A stretch of 64,000 nucleotides of DNA from an uncultured Alistipes sp. (GTDB lineage: Bacteria; Bacteroidota; Bacteroidia; Bacteroidales; Rikenellaceae): contig CASDSD010000001.1 of the NCBI GenBank assembly GCA_949283205.1, forward strand, positions 26,485 through 90,484. Reading direction: 5' to 3'. Every line of letters starts with the position of its first letter. Position 1 is the first letter of the stretch. The translations under genes were made by a program, and so were the position numbers. Positions 10,283 through 19,030 of the stretch are shown in pieces. Below the pieces are notes generated by a model, which was given only the letters and a program-made list of their open reading frames with translations, searched no databases and was not told where the DNA came from.

Positions 10283-11542
10283 TTATTTTAGTATCAGCAC
10301 GTCGTGGTCGCCGAAGTTGTCGTACGACGAGGTTATCACGCGTTCGCCCGCGTCGAGACCCTCCACGACCTCGTAATACTGCGGGTTCTGGCGGCCGATG
10401 CGTATCGGGCGGCGGTGCGCCTTCTCGCCCGAGGCGTCCACGACGTATATCCACGAGCCTCCCGTCGACTGGTAGAACGAGCCGCGCGGGATCATGATCG
10501 ACTCGGTGGGCTGCCCCAGCTGCAGGTTGAGATAATAGGTCTGGCCGCTGCGGATATTCTCCGGAATGTCGCCCGTGAAGACGAAGTCGGCCTTGAACTG
10601 CCCCTCGCGCACCTCGGGATAGACCTTGCGCAGGAGCATCTCGAAACGCGTCTCCTGACGCTCGAACGAGGCCGTGAGGCCCATCGTCACGCGGTCGATA
10701 TAGTGTTCGTCGATCTGCGCCGTCACCTTGTAGGCCGACAGGTCGTTCACCTGACCGATAGCCGTACCCTGCCCTACCGACTGTCCGAGTACGATGTCCA
10801 GCATACCCACCTCGCCGTCGATCGGGGCCTTCACCTTGAGGTTGTCGACACGCTCGCGGATGAGCTGCATGTTGAGCGTCATCGAGTGGAGGCTCTCCTC
10901 CATCTGCCCCACCTGGTTCGAGCGGAAGAGCGAATCCTGACGCTGTTTCTCGATGTTGAGCGTGCGCTTGTTCAGCGCCAGTTCGTAGTCCTCCTTGGCC
11001 TGCATCCACTCCTCCTGCGAGAGGAGCTCGTTCCTGTAGAGCCGTTCCTTGCGCTCGTAGTCGCGGCGCTTGCGCTCGACGTCGATATCGAGCTGCAACT
11101 GCTCCTGCCGCAGCGACAGGCGCTCCTGCTCCATCGAGATGAGGGTGTTGCGCAGGATGTTCTGCTTCTCGGCCAGGTCGGCCTCCGACTGCAGGATCTG
11201 CATGCTCAGCGAGTTGTTCGACATCTCGATAATGACGTCGCCCTTTTTGACCTTCGTGCCCTCCTCGGACACGATACGCTCCACGACGCCCGACTCAAGG
11301 GGCGAGAGCTGCACCGTCGTGATGGGCTGCACCGTGCCCGTAAGGCGCACGTAGTCGTTGAACTCGCCCGCCTCGACCTCCGAGACGGTCACCACGTCGG
11401 CATCCACGCGCAGCGTCGAGGCGTTGTCGCGCAGCAGAAGCCACAGGACGAATACAAGGAACACGCCGCCGAAGGCGTATGGCAGGTTCTTCATCTGCAG
11501 GAGGGCTCTCCAGCCCGTCTTCTTTTCGAGTTTGATATCCAT
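10283..11542 (-). CDS. efflux periplasmic adaptor subunit, HlyD/MacA family
   Basis: Membrane-fusion protein (419 aa) that bridges the inner-membrane permeases to TolC. One N-terminal TM anchor (about 18-40) is followed by a split biotinyl/lipoyl domain (PLESGVVERIVSEEGTKV and its partner LKVKAPIDGEVGMLDIVLG), which bracket a long coiled-coil hairpin rich in E/R/Q at about 110-250. A beta-barrel and a C-terminal membrane-proximal domain complete it. The order and spacing (tolC, adaptor, permease, ATPase) are those of MacAB-TolC-type systems. Substrate cannot be read from this protein. Confidence 0.9.
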   Translation of the reverse strand: MDIKLEKKTGWRALLQMKNLPYAFGGVFLVFVLWLLLRDNASTLRVDADVVTVSEVEAGEFNDYVRLTGTVQPITTVQLSPLESGVVERIVSEEGTKVKKGDVIIEMSNNSLSMQILQSEADLAEKQNILRNTLISMEQERLSLRQEQLQLDIDVERKRRDYERKERLYRNELLSQEEWMQAKEDYELALNKRTLNIEKQRQDSLFRSNQVGQMEESLHSMTLNMQLIRERVDNLKVKAPIDGEVGMLDIVLGQSVGQGTAIGQVNDLSAYKVTAQIDEHYIDRVTMGLTASFERQETRFEMLLRKVYPEVREGQFKADFVFTGDIPENIRSGQTYYLNLQLGQPTESIMIPRGSFYQSTGGSWIYVVDASGEKAHRRPIRIGRQNPQYYEVVEGLDAGERVITSSYDNFGDHDVLILK

Positions 11543-11610
11543 AGCTATATGTTTTTATTTATTATCTATCCGTTTGCTCACTCCGATGTCCGGCATCGCA
11601 TCTTTCGGCC

Positions 11611-12936
11611 CTACCGGCGGATCAGAGGCTCGCCGTTGTAGTAATCGACCATGCGGCACTTTATTATATACTGCAGCCGCACCTGCAGCAGGTCGGAACG
11701 CGCCTGCAGCAGGTTGTTGGCCGCCGTCTGCAGCTCGAGGACCGAGACCATGCCCTCGGAGAACTTCTGCGACATGCTGCGGTATGCCAGCTCGTTGGCC
11801 CGCACCTTCTTCTGGCCCTGCACGTACTGCTTGCCGTAGTTCTGCATCTCCTGATAGGTCTGCGTCACCTCGCTCTCGAGCGTGCGCAGCAGCTCCTCGT
11901 GCTGCAGCACGGCGTTGTCGAAGCTGAGCTTCGCCTTGTGCTTCGAGACGCGGCGGCCCAAACCCGAGAAGATCGGTATCGACATCGACACGCCCACATA
12001 GGAACCGCGGTTGTTGCGCAGCTGGCGGAAGAAGTGGTCATAGTTCGAGCCGTCGTCCAGATTGGTGAAGTAGTTGGTGCTGTACCCGCCCGAAAGGCTT
12101 ATCGAGGGGAGATAGCGGCCCTTTGCCGTGGCGTAGTTGATACGGTAGTAGCGGTTGTTCATCTCGGCCGCACGCACCTGGGGATTGAACTCCAGGGCAT
12201 ACTCCAGCACCTGCGACAGCGGCTCGCCCACCATCACGCCGTCGATGTTCACGTTCGTATCCACCTCGAACGGCTCCCCCTGCGGGTAGTTCATCACCCT
12301 GCGCAGGGCGATGAGAGCCAGCGCGAGGCTGTTCTGCTGCTGCGTGAGCAGGTAGTCGTAGTTGGCCACCTGCGCCTCGATCTCCGCCACGTCGGCCGGG
12401 GCCTTGTCCCCCAGCTCGTAGTGCATACGCACCTGCTCAAGCTCCGTGCGGCTCGCCTCGAGCTGCTCGCGCGCTATATCGACGGCGCCCGTATAATATA
12501 CCACGTCGAAGTATGCCGACATGGTGTTCATCGCCACCTCGTCGCGCGCAAGCTGCAGCTCCTCGACACCCTTGGCGCGAAGAACCTTCGTCGCGCGGAT
12601 AGAGTTTATGGTCGAGAGGCCGTTGAAGACCGTGATCGAACCCGATATACCGTACGAGTTGCTGAAGGTGGAGGTTGTGGTGTAGGTATTTGTCTCGGGG
12701 TCGATCGAACGGCCGAAGCTCAAATTACCCCCGGTCGAGGTACTCACCGAAGGCAGTGCCGACGCCACGGCGTTGATGTAGTCCTGCCGCGTACTCTCCA
12801 GCGAATTGACCTGCTGCCCCACCGACGTCGAGTGCTCGACGGCATAGGCCATGCAATCCTCCAGAGACATGCGCTCCTGCGCCTGCAAAGGTGTCAATAA
12901 AATAGACACCGCAAGGGTTAAAAATGCTCGTTTCAT
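11611..12936 (-). CDS. TolC-family outer-membrane efflux protein
   Basis: Trimeric outer-membrane channel of about 441 aa. The ATG at 12936 gives a clean Sec signal (MKRAFLTLAVSILLTPLQAQ); the frame is open from a TTG at 12948 but that would lengthen the n-region without reason. The mature part has two OEP repeats with long heptad-like helices, for example ARDEVAMNTMSAYFDVVYYT and ALEFNPQVRAAEMNNRYYRI. It is the first gene of the leftward efflux operon. A sigma-54-like promoter lies 40-54 bp upstream of the start, and the divergent gene encodes a sigma-54 activator, so this operon is likely under that activator's control. Confidence 0.9.
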   Translation of the reverse strand: MKRAFLTLAVSILLTPLQAQERMSLEDCMAYAVEHSTSVGQQVNSLESTRQDYINAVASALPSVSTSTGGNLSFGRSIDPETNTYTTTSTFSNSYGISGSITVFNGLSTINSIRATKVLRAKGVEELQLARDEVAMNTMSAYFDVVYYTGAVDIAREQLEASRTELEQVRMHYELGDKAPADVAEIEAQVANYDYLLTQQQNSLALALIALRRVMNYPQGEPFEVDTNVNIDGVMVGEPLSQVLEYALEFNPQVRAAEMNNRYYRINYATAKGRYLPSISLSGGYSTNYFTNLDDGSNYDHFFRQLRNNRGSYVGVSMSIPIFSGLGRRVSKHKAKLSFDNAVLQHEELLRTLESEVTQTYQEMQNYGKQYVQGQKKVRANELAYRSMSQKFSEGMVSVLELQTAANNLLQARSDLLQVRLQYIIKCRMVDYYNGEPLIRR

Positions 12937-12975
12937 ATCTGTTTTCAATTGTTTTTCCGTTTGCCCCTCATATGT

Positions 12976-12990
12976 ACCAAAGACATGCCA
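12976..12990 (-). promoter_or_regulatory. candidate sigma-54 promoter of the tolC efflux operon
   Basis: Minus-strand sequence TGGCATGTCTTTGGT matches the sigma-54 consensus TGGCAyr-N4-TTGCw in the invariant -24 GG and the first base (G) of the -12 GC, with the 10-bp spacing; the final C of GC is T. It lies 40 bp upstream of the tolC ATG. The divergent neighbour is an NtrC-type activator with a Fis helix-turn-helix. An overlapping, imperfect housekeeping box (TGTCTTTG) is the alternative reading. Confidence 0.5.
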
Positions 12991-13076
12991 ACCGGATCAA
13001 CATGCTTACTGACAACATCTTAACAAAACAGTCCCTCCGGAAAACCGTCTAAAAATTTGACACTGCGATAAATTTT

Positions 13077-13108
13077 TTTGACATTCGGCCCTTTTCCGAG
13101 TATCTTTG
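13077..13108 (+). promoter_or_regulatory. housekeeping promoter of the NtrC-type regulator
   Basis: TTTG (13077-13080), 20-bp spacer and TATCTTTG (13101-13108) form a textbook Bacteroidetes promoter 16 bp upstream of the ATG at 13125. TTTGACA occurs twice in this region (13056 and 13077, 21 bp apart), the second copy containing the -33 element. Confidence 0.75.
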
Positions 13109-13124
13109 TGAAAAAAGATTCGCG

Positions 13125-14489
13125 ATGGCCAAACAGGGATCAATACTCATAGTGGACGACAACAAGGCGATACTCTCGGCCGTGAAGCTGCTCGCGGACA
13201 AATATTTCGAGAAGGTGCTGACCCTCTCGTCGCCCAACTCGCTCGTCTCGCTCATGCGTACGGAACGCCCCGACGTGGTGCTGCTCGACATGAACTTCAA
13301 CGCCGGCATCAACACCGGAAACGAGGGCATCTACTGGCTGCAGCAGATCCTCGACCGCTACCCCGCGACCAAGGTGGTGCTCTTCACCGCCTATGCCGAC
13401 ATAGACCTGGCGGTGAAGGCGATGAAGATGGGCGCCGTGGACTTCGTGGTCAAGCCGTGGGACAACGACAAGCTCATCGCCTCGCTGCGCAACGCCTACC
13501 GTCTGGCCACACACCGCACCGACGGCAGGAAGAACACCGCCAGGAGCACAACCGCCGCCCCCATGCTCTGGGGCGGGAGCGAGGCCATGGCACGCATACG
13601 CCGGATCGTGGACAAGGTTGCCGTCACCGACGCCAACATACTCATCACGGGCGAGAACGGCACGGGCAAGGACATGCTCGCACGCGAGATACACCGTCTG
13701 TCGCTGCGGCGCAACGAGCCCTTCGTCGATGTCAACGTAGGGGCCATCCCCGACACGCTCTTCGAGAGCGAGCTCTTCGGCCACGTCAAGGGGGCCTTCA
13801 CCGACGCCCGCAGCGACCATGCCGGCAAGTTCGAGACCGCCTCGGGCGGTACGCTCTTCCTCGACGAGATAGGCAACCTGCCGCAGCACCTGCAGGCCAA
13901 GCTGCTCACGGCGCTGCAGAACCGCAGCATCATGCCCCTGGGCGGCAACACCCCGCGCACGGTAGACATACGCCTCATCGCAGCCACGAACCGCGACCTG
14001 CAGGCGATGGTCGCCGAGGGGGCTTTCCGCCAGGACCTGCTCTACCGTATAAATACGATCCATATCGAGCTGCCGCCGCTGCGCCGCCGCAGGGAGGACA
14101 TAGTACCCCTGGCGGAGATGTTCCTCGCGCGCTACGCCGAAAAGTACGGCAAGCAGGACGTAATAATGACGCAGGCGGCAACCGACCGTCTCACCGCATG
14201 CCGCTGGGAGGGAAACGTACGCGAGCTGCAACACGCCGTGGAGAAGGCCGTCATCATGAGCGATGACGGCGTCATACGCCCCGACGCCTTCCCCGCGCCG
14301 ACCGTAGAGGCCGCCGCCGACAGTCACGATGCCGGGGACGGGGGCGATGCCGCCACCCTCGAGGAGATGGAGCGCCGCATGATCCGCCAGGCCATCGCCG
14401 CACACAACGGCAACCTCACCCTCGTGGCCCAGCAGCTCGGCATAACGCGACAGACGCTCTACAACAAGATCAAGCGTTACGGACTATGA
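13125..14489 (+). CDS. sigma-54-dependent response regulator, NtrC family
   Basis: Transcription activator of 454 aa. Receiver domain: acidic pair D11/D12, phospho-acceptor D55 (DVVLLDMNF), T88 and K110 are all present, so it should be phosphorylated by the kinase encoded next door. AAA+ domain about 145-375: Walker A GENGTGKDML, the sigma-54 contact loop GAFTDA (a variant of GAFTGA), Walker B GGTLFLDEIGNL. C-terminal Fis-type helix-turn-helix (LVAQQLGITRQTLYNKIKRY). It overlaps the kinase gene by 4 bp (ATGA). Divergent to the efflux operon, whose leading promoter resembles sigma-54 sites; it is the obvious candidate activator. Confidence 0.93.
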   Translation: MAKQGSILIVDDNKAILSAVKLLADKYFEKVLTLSSPNSLVSLMRTERPDVVLLDMNFNAGINTGNEGIYWLQQILDRYPATKVVLFTAYADIDLAVKAMKMGAVDFVVKPWDNDKLIASLRNAYRLATHRTDGRKNTARSTTAAPMLWGGSEAMARIRRIVDKVAVTDANILITGENGTGKDMLAREIHRLSLRRNEPFVDVNVGAIPDTLFESELFGHVKGAFTDARSDHAGKFETASGGTLFLDEIGNLPQHLQAKLLTALQNRSIMPLGGNTPRTVDIRLIAATNRDLQAMVAEGAFRQDLLYRINTIHIELPPLRRRREDIVPLAEMFLARYAEKYGKQDVIMTQAATDRLTACRWEGNVRELQHAVEKAVIMSDDGVIRPDAFPAPTVEAAADSHDAGDGGDAATLEEMERRMIRQAIAAHNGNLTLVAQQLGITRQTLYNKIKRYGL

Positions 14490-15790
14490 AGAAACGCAAG
14501 ATCCCATACAGCCGGATCATCTTCGACATCCTGCTCATCGTCGCAGCCACGGCCATAACCACGGCCGCGCTGCTGCTGCGCAAGCACTCGATACTCATCG
14601 CAACGGTGCCGATGCTTATCTATGCGGTGCTGTCGCTTTTCAACATATATCAGGAGATAGTAAGGCGCATATCGTTCATCTTCAACGCCGTGAAGAACGA
14701 CGACTACTCCTTCCGCTTCGCCGACACTCCCGCCGTCACCGACTACGCGCTGGTGAACTACTCGCTCAACCGCATAAAGGAGGTGCTCGACTCGGCCAAG
14801 CTGCAGATACGCGAGAAGGAGAAGTACTTCGAACTGATAATGGAGTGCGCCAACATAGGCATCATCACCGTAATGAAGAACGGCTCGGTGGTGCAGGCAA
14901 ACAGCAAGGCGACAAACCTTTTCGGGCTGATGCGCCTGACGCACATAAACCAGCTGCGCCCGATATCGGAGACGCTGGCCGACGCCCTGCACAAGATACG
15001 CAACGGCGAGCAGACGCTCGTACGCTATGTCAACGAGACGGGCGAGATGAGCCTGTCGCTCAACTGCTCGGACTTGAAGCTGGGCGAGCGCGACTTGCGG
15101 GTAATAACCATAGGCGACGTAAACAACGAACTGAGTGACAAGGAGATCGAGTCGTGGGACAAGCTCACGCGCATCCTTACGCACGAGATAATGAACTCGC
15201 TGGCTCCCGTCACCTCGATAAGCCATACGCTGCTGACCTCGGCACCCGACGGCAAGGAGATGCAAAGCGGCCTGCAGACGATCCACGCCACGAGCAAACG
15301 GCTGATGTCGTTCGTCGACTCGTTCCGACAGGTGACGCGTCTGCCCGCGCCGCAGAAGACGCCCTTTTACCTTGTGGAGCTGGTGAACGAGGCGGCCTCT
15401 CTGAACAACCTGCACGGCGAACAGCTCGAGACGGAGATCGACCCCGCCGACACGATGCTCTATGCCGACCGCATGCTCATGTCGCAGGTTATGGTCAACC
15501 TGATCAAGAACGCATGCGAGGCGACAGCCGCCCTCGGCGACGACAGACGCATCGGCGTACGTTCGTTTATCGACGGTAACGAGCGGGTGAACATAGAGGT
15601 GAGCGACAACGGCGACGCCATCCCGCCCGAGATCGCCGAGAACATATTCACACCCTTTTTATCGACCAAGACAGACGGCTCGGGCATCGGCCTCGCCGTC
15701 TCGCGACAGATCGTACACATGCACGGCGGCACGCTGCGCCTGACGCACAACCGTGCCGGACATGTCGCATTCACAATAATCCTCGACTGA
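14486..15790 (+). CDS. sensor histidine kinase partner of the NtrC-type regulator
   Basis: Membrane sensor kinase of 434 aa. Two N-terminal TM helices (about 12-30 and 37-55) enclose almost no periplasmic loop, so the signal is probably sensed in or through the membrane or cytoplasm. A HAMP-like linker is followed by a PAS domain (about 115-210, ELIMECANIGIITVMKNG), then a dimerisation/phosphoacceptor helix with His in ILTHEIMNSLAPV, the N-box VNLIKNACEA, and a G-box GSGIGLAVSRQIV. Domain layout resembles NtrB/YfhK-type kinases. The 4-bp overlap with the regulator gene supports a cognate pair controlling the divergent efflux operon. Confidence 0.9.
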   Translation: MKKRKIPYSRIIFDILLIVAATAITTAALLLRKHSILIATVPMLIYAVLSLFNIYQEIVRRISFIFNAVKNDDYSFRFADTPAVTDYALVNYSLNRIKEVLDSAKLQIREKEKYFELIMECANIGIITVMKNGSVVQANSKATNLFGLMRLTHINQLRPISETLADALHKIRNGEQTLVRYVNETGEMSLSLNCSDLKLGERDLRVITIGDVNNELSDKEIESWDKLTRILTHEIMNSLAPVTSISHTLLTSAPDGKEMQSGLQTIHATSKRLMSFVDSFRQVTRLPAPQKTPFYLVELVNEAASLNNLHGEQLETEIDPADTMLYADRMLMSQVMVNLIKNACEATAALGDDRRIGVRSFIDGNERVNIEVSDNGDAIPPEIAENIFTPFLSTKTDGSGIGLAVSRQIVHMHGGTLRLTHNRAGHVAFTIILD

Positions 15791-15872
15791 ACCGCAGAAC
15801 CGACCCAACCATGATGACGGGACGCCCGGATGCCGGCCGGCGCAAAACGGGGGAGGGCGGCGAAGCCGAAAA

Positions 15873-16565
15873 TCAATCCACCTGGAGCTTGTATCCCACG
15901 CCGCGGGCATTCACTATCGACACCGAGCCGTCCTCCTCGAGACGGTGGCGCAGCTTGGTGATGAAGACATTGAGGCTGCGGGCATTGAAGTAGCTGTCGT
16001 CGCCCCACACCTCCATGAGGATGGTGCGCGTATCGACCACCTCGTTCATGCTGCGGCAGAGCATCGCCAGCACCCGTGCCTCGCGGTTGGGCAGCACGCA
16101 GTCGCCCTGCGCCGATCCCGAAAGTGTCCAGTTCAACGTATTGAAGCGGAACCGCCCGAAGGAGAACTCCACGGGGGCGGGCACCGCCGCCGCACTCCGC
16201 GCCGCCAACGCCCGCACGCGCGCCAGCAGCTCGGTCATGGCGAAGGGCTTGCGCAGGTAGTCGTTGCCGCCGGTGTCGAAACCGCGCACCACGTCGTCGG
16301 CCGACGATCGGGCCGAGAGGAAGAGTATCTGCACCCCGGCATCCGCCTTGCGCATATGCTCCGCAAGCGTGAAACCGTCCATCGCCGGCATCATTATGTC
16401 GGTCACCACCACCCGCGGCGAGAGTGCGAAGAACGACCGCAGACCCTCGTGTCCGTCCGCGGCCCCCGCGCACGTGAAGCCCGCGGCACGCAGCGCATCA
16501 CAGACGATGCGCAGCAGCGTCGGCTCGTCCTCAACCACCAGCACATCTACCCTATCCTCTTCCAT
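15873..16565 (-). CDS. response regulator, OmpR/PhoB family
   Basis: DNA-binding regulator of 230 aa. The receiver has the acidic cluster E12/D13/E14, phospho-acceptor D56 in VVVTDIMMP and K106 in YLRKPF. The C-terminal half (about 133-230) is a winged helix of the OmpR type (LNVFITKLRHRLEEDGSVSI). It is encoded downstream of, and overlaps by 14 bp, its kinase gene. OmpR-type dimers bind head-to-tail repeats spaced 10-11 bp; precisely such TTAAC repeats lie upstream of the divergent GLPGLI genes, so those are its likely targets (inference). Confidence 0.93.
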   Translation of the reverse strand: MEEDRVDVLVVEDEPTLLRIVCDALRAAGFTCAGAADGHEGLRSFFALSPRVVVTDIMMPAMDGFTLAEHMRKADAGVQILFLSARSSADDVVRGFDTGGNDYLRKPFAMTELLARVRALAARSAAAVPAPVEFSFGRFRFNTLNWTLSGSAQGDCVLPNREARVLAMLCRSMNEVVDTRTILMEVWGDDSYFNARSLNVFITKLRHRLEEDGSVSIVNARGVGYKLQVD

Positions 16566-17940
16566 AACGCGGTATTACAATGAAAAATCTCGATCCGCGG
16601 CCGCGCCCCGCACTCTCGGCGCGTACCCGGCCGCCGTGGCGCTCGGCCACCGTCCTGACATAATAAAGTCCGAGCCCGAAGCCCTTGACCGTATGGATAT
16701 CCCCGGTCGGTATGCGGTAGAACTTGTCGAAGACGCGCTCCGTCTCGCCGCGTGCCATGCCGATACCGTCATCCGCGACCTCGAAGACAACATTCTCGCC
16801 CTCGGCGGCGGCCCGAACCGTTATATGCACCTCGTCGCCCGAATATTTCACGGCATTGTCGAGAAGGTTCCCCAGAGCCTTCACCAGATGGAAGCGGTCG
16901 GCGCGCAGCGTCAGGTCCGGAGCGACATCCGTCGCAATCTCCACCCTCTTGCCGCCGGCCGCGGCATGCTCCCGCACGGCCTCCGCGACAACCGTCGCGG
17001 CATCGCACTCCTCCACCGACAGGGTGAAGGCATCACTCTCCTCGAGCGACATGCGCAGGATGCGGTCCACCATCTCCGAGAGCTGCCGCAGCTCGCGCTG
17101 CATGATCCCGATATATTCGCGCCGCACGGCGGGGTCCGATGCCATCCGCTCGAAATTCAGGAGCGAGTCGCCCGCGGCATAGGCCACCGAGATCGGGGTC
17201 TTGAGTTCGTGGGTTATGTTGTGCGTCAGGTCGAGACGCATGCGCTCGACGCTCTTGAACCGGAAGAGCGTCCGAACCAGATAGGCGAAGAGCGCCGCTA
17301 TCAATACCACGATCAGCACCGACGAGATTATGATACCCGCCATATTGCCCAGCATCGACCGATAAGGGTGTTCGGTGCGCACCTGCACGGCAAGGCCCCC
17401 CTCGCCCGCATCCGTGCCGCCCGCCACGGCGAACGCCTCGTTTACGGTGAGGCACGGGCGGCCGTCGAGGCGCGAGCGGCCCGTCGCAGCATCGGCCGCA
17501 TGGTCGAAACGCCTCGTACTGTCACCGAGGCTTATCTCAACGTCGTAATCCCCCACGCCGCGCACGGCCAGCTCCTCGCGCAGAAGAGAGTCTATGGCCT
17601 CGAAACGCACATCCTCGAAATTCAGCACCACCATGTTTATGGCCCCGCCGCCACGCCCGAGATTTATGTTTATCGACTGCACGGTATCGGCCTCCGTGCC
17701 CCGCATGCGCGTTATCACCAGCGAGTCGGCGGCAGGGGCGTTCGCCTGCAGGCTGTATACCGAACGGGAGTCGAGACGGCTGCGGTAGAGCGCCGTCGTG
17801 ACCGCCGCGCGTATCTGGTCGGCGTAACGCTCCACCGACTGCCGGTAGAGGCGCGTCAGCCACACGCCCTGCATCTGCGCCAGAGCCATTATCGCCACGG
17901 TCATCAAAACCGCCACTATCTTGAACTGCCGTTTATTCAT
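16552..17940 (-). CDS. sensor histidine kinase, two-TM periplasmic sensor
   Basis: Kinase of 462 aa. TM1 at about 7-25, a periplasmic sensor of roughly 190 residues, TM2 at about 203-228 (GIIISSVLIVVLIAALFAYL), then HisKA with the phosphoacceptor in NITHELKTPISVAYA, an N-box (ALGNLLDNAVKYSGDE), and G-boxes ADDGIGMA and GFGLGLYYV. No HAMP is obvious between TM2 and HisKA. It is the first gene of the kinase-regulator operon and is divergent from the GLPGLI genes. The periplasmic domain has no motif I recognise, so the signal is unknown. Confidence 0.9.
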   Translation of the reverse strand: MNKRQFKIVAVLMTVAIMALAQMQGVWLTRLYRQSVERYADQIRAAVTTALYRSRLDSRSVYSLQANAPAADSLVITRMRGTEADTVQSININLGRGGGAINMVVLNFEDVRFEAIDSLLREELAVRGVGDYDVEISLGDSTRRFDHAADAATGRSRLDGRPCLTVNEAFAVAGGTDAGEGGLAVQVRTEHPYRSMLGNMAGIIISSVLIVVLIAALFAYLVRTLFRFKSVERMRLDLTHNITHELKTPISVAYAAGDSLLNFERMASDPAVRREYIGIMQRELRQLSEMVDRILRMSLEESDAFTLSVEECDAATVVAEAVREHAAAGGKRVEIATDVAPDLTLRADRFHLVKALGNLLDNAVKYSGDEVHITVRAAAEGENVVFEVADDGIGMARGETERVFDKFYRIPTGDIHTVKGFGLGLYYVRTVAERHGGRVRAESAGRGRGSRFFIVIPRYGRG

Positions 17941-17972
17941 AGCATGTCATCCGCCGGGGTCCTATCCCGAAA

Positions 17973-17980
17973 CAAAGATA
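17973..17980 (-). promoter_or_regulatory. -7 promoter box for the kinase-regulator operon
   Basis: Minus strand reads TATCTTTG, 33 bp upstream of the kinase ATG at 17940. No TTTG sits at the expected -33 position. The TTAAC boxes at 18020-18065 lie 40-85 bp upstream of it and could also allow autoregulation. Confidence 0.55.
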
Positions 17981-18019
17981 TGAATAAAACCGCCGCCGCA
18001 CCATAGCCTCCGGCCCGGT

Positions 18020-18095
18020 TTAACACTATTTAACACTTCGGCCGGGGCTTTAACTCCCGGTTAACATTTCGGGACCGCACCGCATGCGAACTTTG
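18020..18095 (+). promoter_or_regulatory. TTAAC-box array and promoter of first GLPGLI gene
   Basis: Four TTAAC boxes start at 18020, 18030, 18050 and 18061, that is 10, 20 and 11 bp apart on one face of the helix. The -7-like box GAACTTTG starts at 18088, exactly 27 bp after the last TTAAC. There is no -33 TTTG; the last box covers that position, as for an activator touching sigma. The same layout recurs at 19031-19096. Likely bound by the OmpR-type regulator encoded next door (inference). Confidence 0.7.
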
Positions 18096-18124
18096 CAGTG
18101 TCAAACTCAAACACTCGACAACAC

Positions 18125-19024
18125 ATGAAAAAGTTCATCATTGCAATCGCCGCTATTGCCGCCTGCGCGGCAAGCCCCGCGGCACAGGCACAGCAGACAC
18201 CGCAACGCTTTATCCTCTTCGACACCGAGAAGGGTGCCACATCCTACCAGACGGGGCAGCTGGAGCGGACCGAGGTGGGGCGCGCAACCCTCAAATGCGC
18301 CTACCGCCTGCGCTGGGCCAAGGACCGCGCACATGACAAATGGATCGAACAGACATTCATCCTGCAGTGCGGCCCCGCCATGTCGAAGTTCTACGACCAG
18401 CGTGTGCGCGCCATCGACGACATGCTGCAGACGGCCGCCCCGTCCGACCTGCAAAGCAACCCCTCGGCCTACTCGGGCGGCGACCGCCTCACGATATTCC
18501 AGAACATGCCGACGGGAGAACTGACCCTCACCGACTCCTTCTCGGCCGAATTCTACCGCTGCGTGGAACCCATGCCCGCATTCGAGTGGCGCATAAGCGG
18601 AGATACGTGTACGATTCTGGGGTATGCGTGCCGCCGCGCCGAGTGCGACTTCCGCGGCCGCAGCTACACGGCATGGTTCGCGGAGGAGATACCCGTAAGC
18701 TGCGGCCCGTGGAAGTTCCACGGCCTGCCGGGGCTCATCATGGCCGTCGAGGACAGCGAGGGCGACTACTCCTACCGCATCGAGGGCATAGAGCAGTGCA
18801 ACGAGGCAATCGACATCGACACGCGGCAATATATCGACTCTACACGCGAGAAGTATCTCCGCCTCAAGTATCAGTATCTGCTCGACCCGATAGGTTTCTT
18901 CAGCCGCAACAGCGGCGTCGACATCAACATCACCAACGAGGACGGCACGCGCAACACAGCCCTCGAGGAGCAGCTGCGCAGCGACTCGCTCCCGTACGAT
19001 TTTCCCGAGCGCGACTACCGCTGA
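18125..19024 (+). CDS. GLPGLI family secreted protein (first copy)
   Basis: Exported protein of about 299 aa and unknown function, recognisable by the family motif GPWKFHGLPGLIMAVED. The ATG at 18125 gives a Sec signal (MKKFIIAIAAIAACAASPAAQA). A second conserved block reads ILGYACRRAECDFRGR, with a Cys pair that could form a disulfide or bind metal, then TAWFAEEIP. The paralogue 100 bp downstream has the same blocks. Both precede a TonB-type receptor, and both have TTAAC-box promoters, so the three genes probably act together in the envelope. No enzymatic activity can be assigned. Confidence 0.9.
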   Translation: MKKFIIAIAAIAACAASPAAQAQQTPQRFILFDTEKGATSYQTGQLERTEVGRATLKCAYRLRWAKDRAHDKWIEQTFILQCGPAMSKFYDQRVRAIDDMLQTAAPSDLQSNPSAYSGGDRLTIFQNMPTGELTLTDSFSAEFYRCVEPMPAFEWRISGDTCTILGYACRRAECDFRGRSYTAWFAEEIPVSCGPWKFHGLPGLIMAVEDSEGDYSYRIEGIEQCNEAIDIDTRQYIDSTREKYLRLKYQYLLDPIGFFSRNSGVDINITNEDGTRNTALEEQLRSDSLPYDFPERDYR

Positions 19025-19030
19025 GCGGCA

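Noticed and set aside
12937-12948. TolC start at the TTG at 12948
   Set aside because: The ATG at 12936 begins an ideal signal peptide; four extra residues have no support.
15791-15872. Terminator between the NtrC-type kinase and the OmpR-type regulator
   Set aside because: Only short GC-rich self-complementary parts, no T-run; not reported as a feature.
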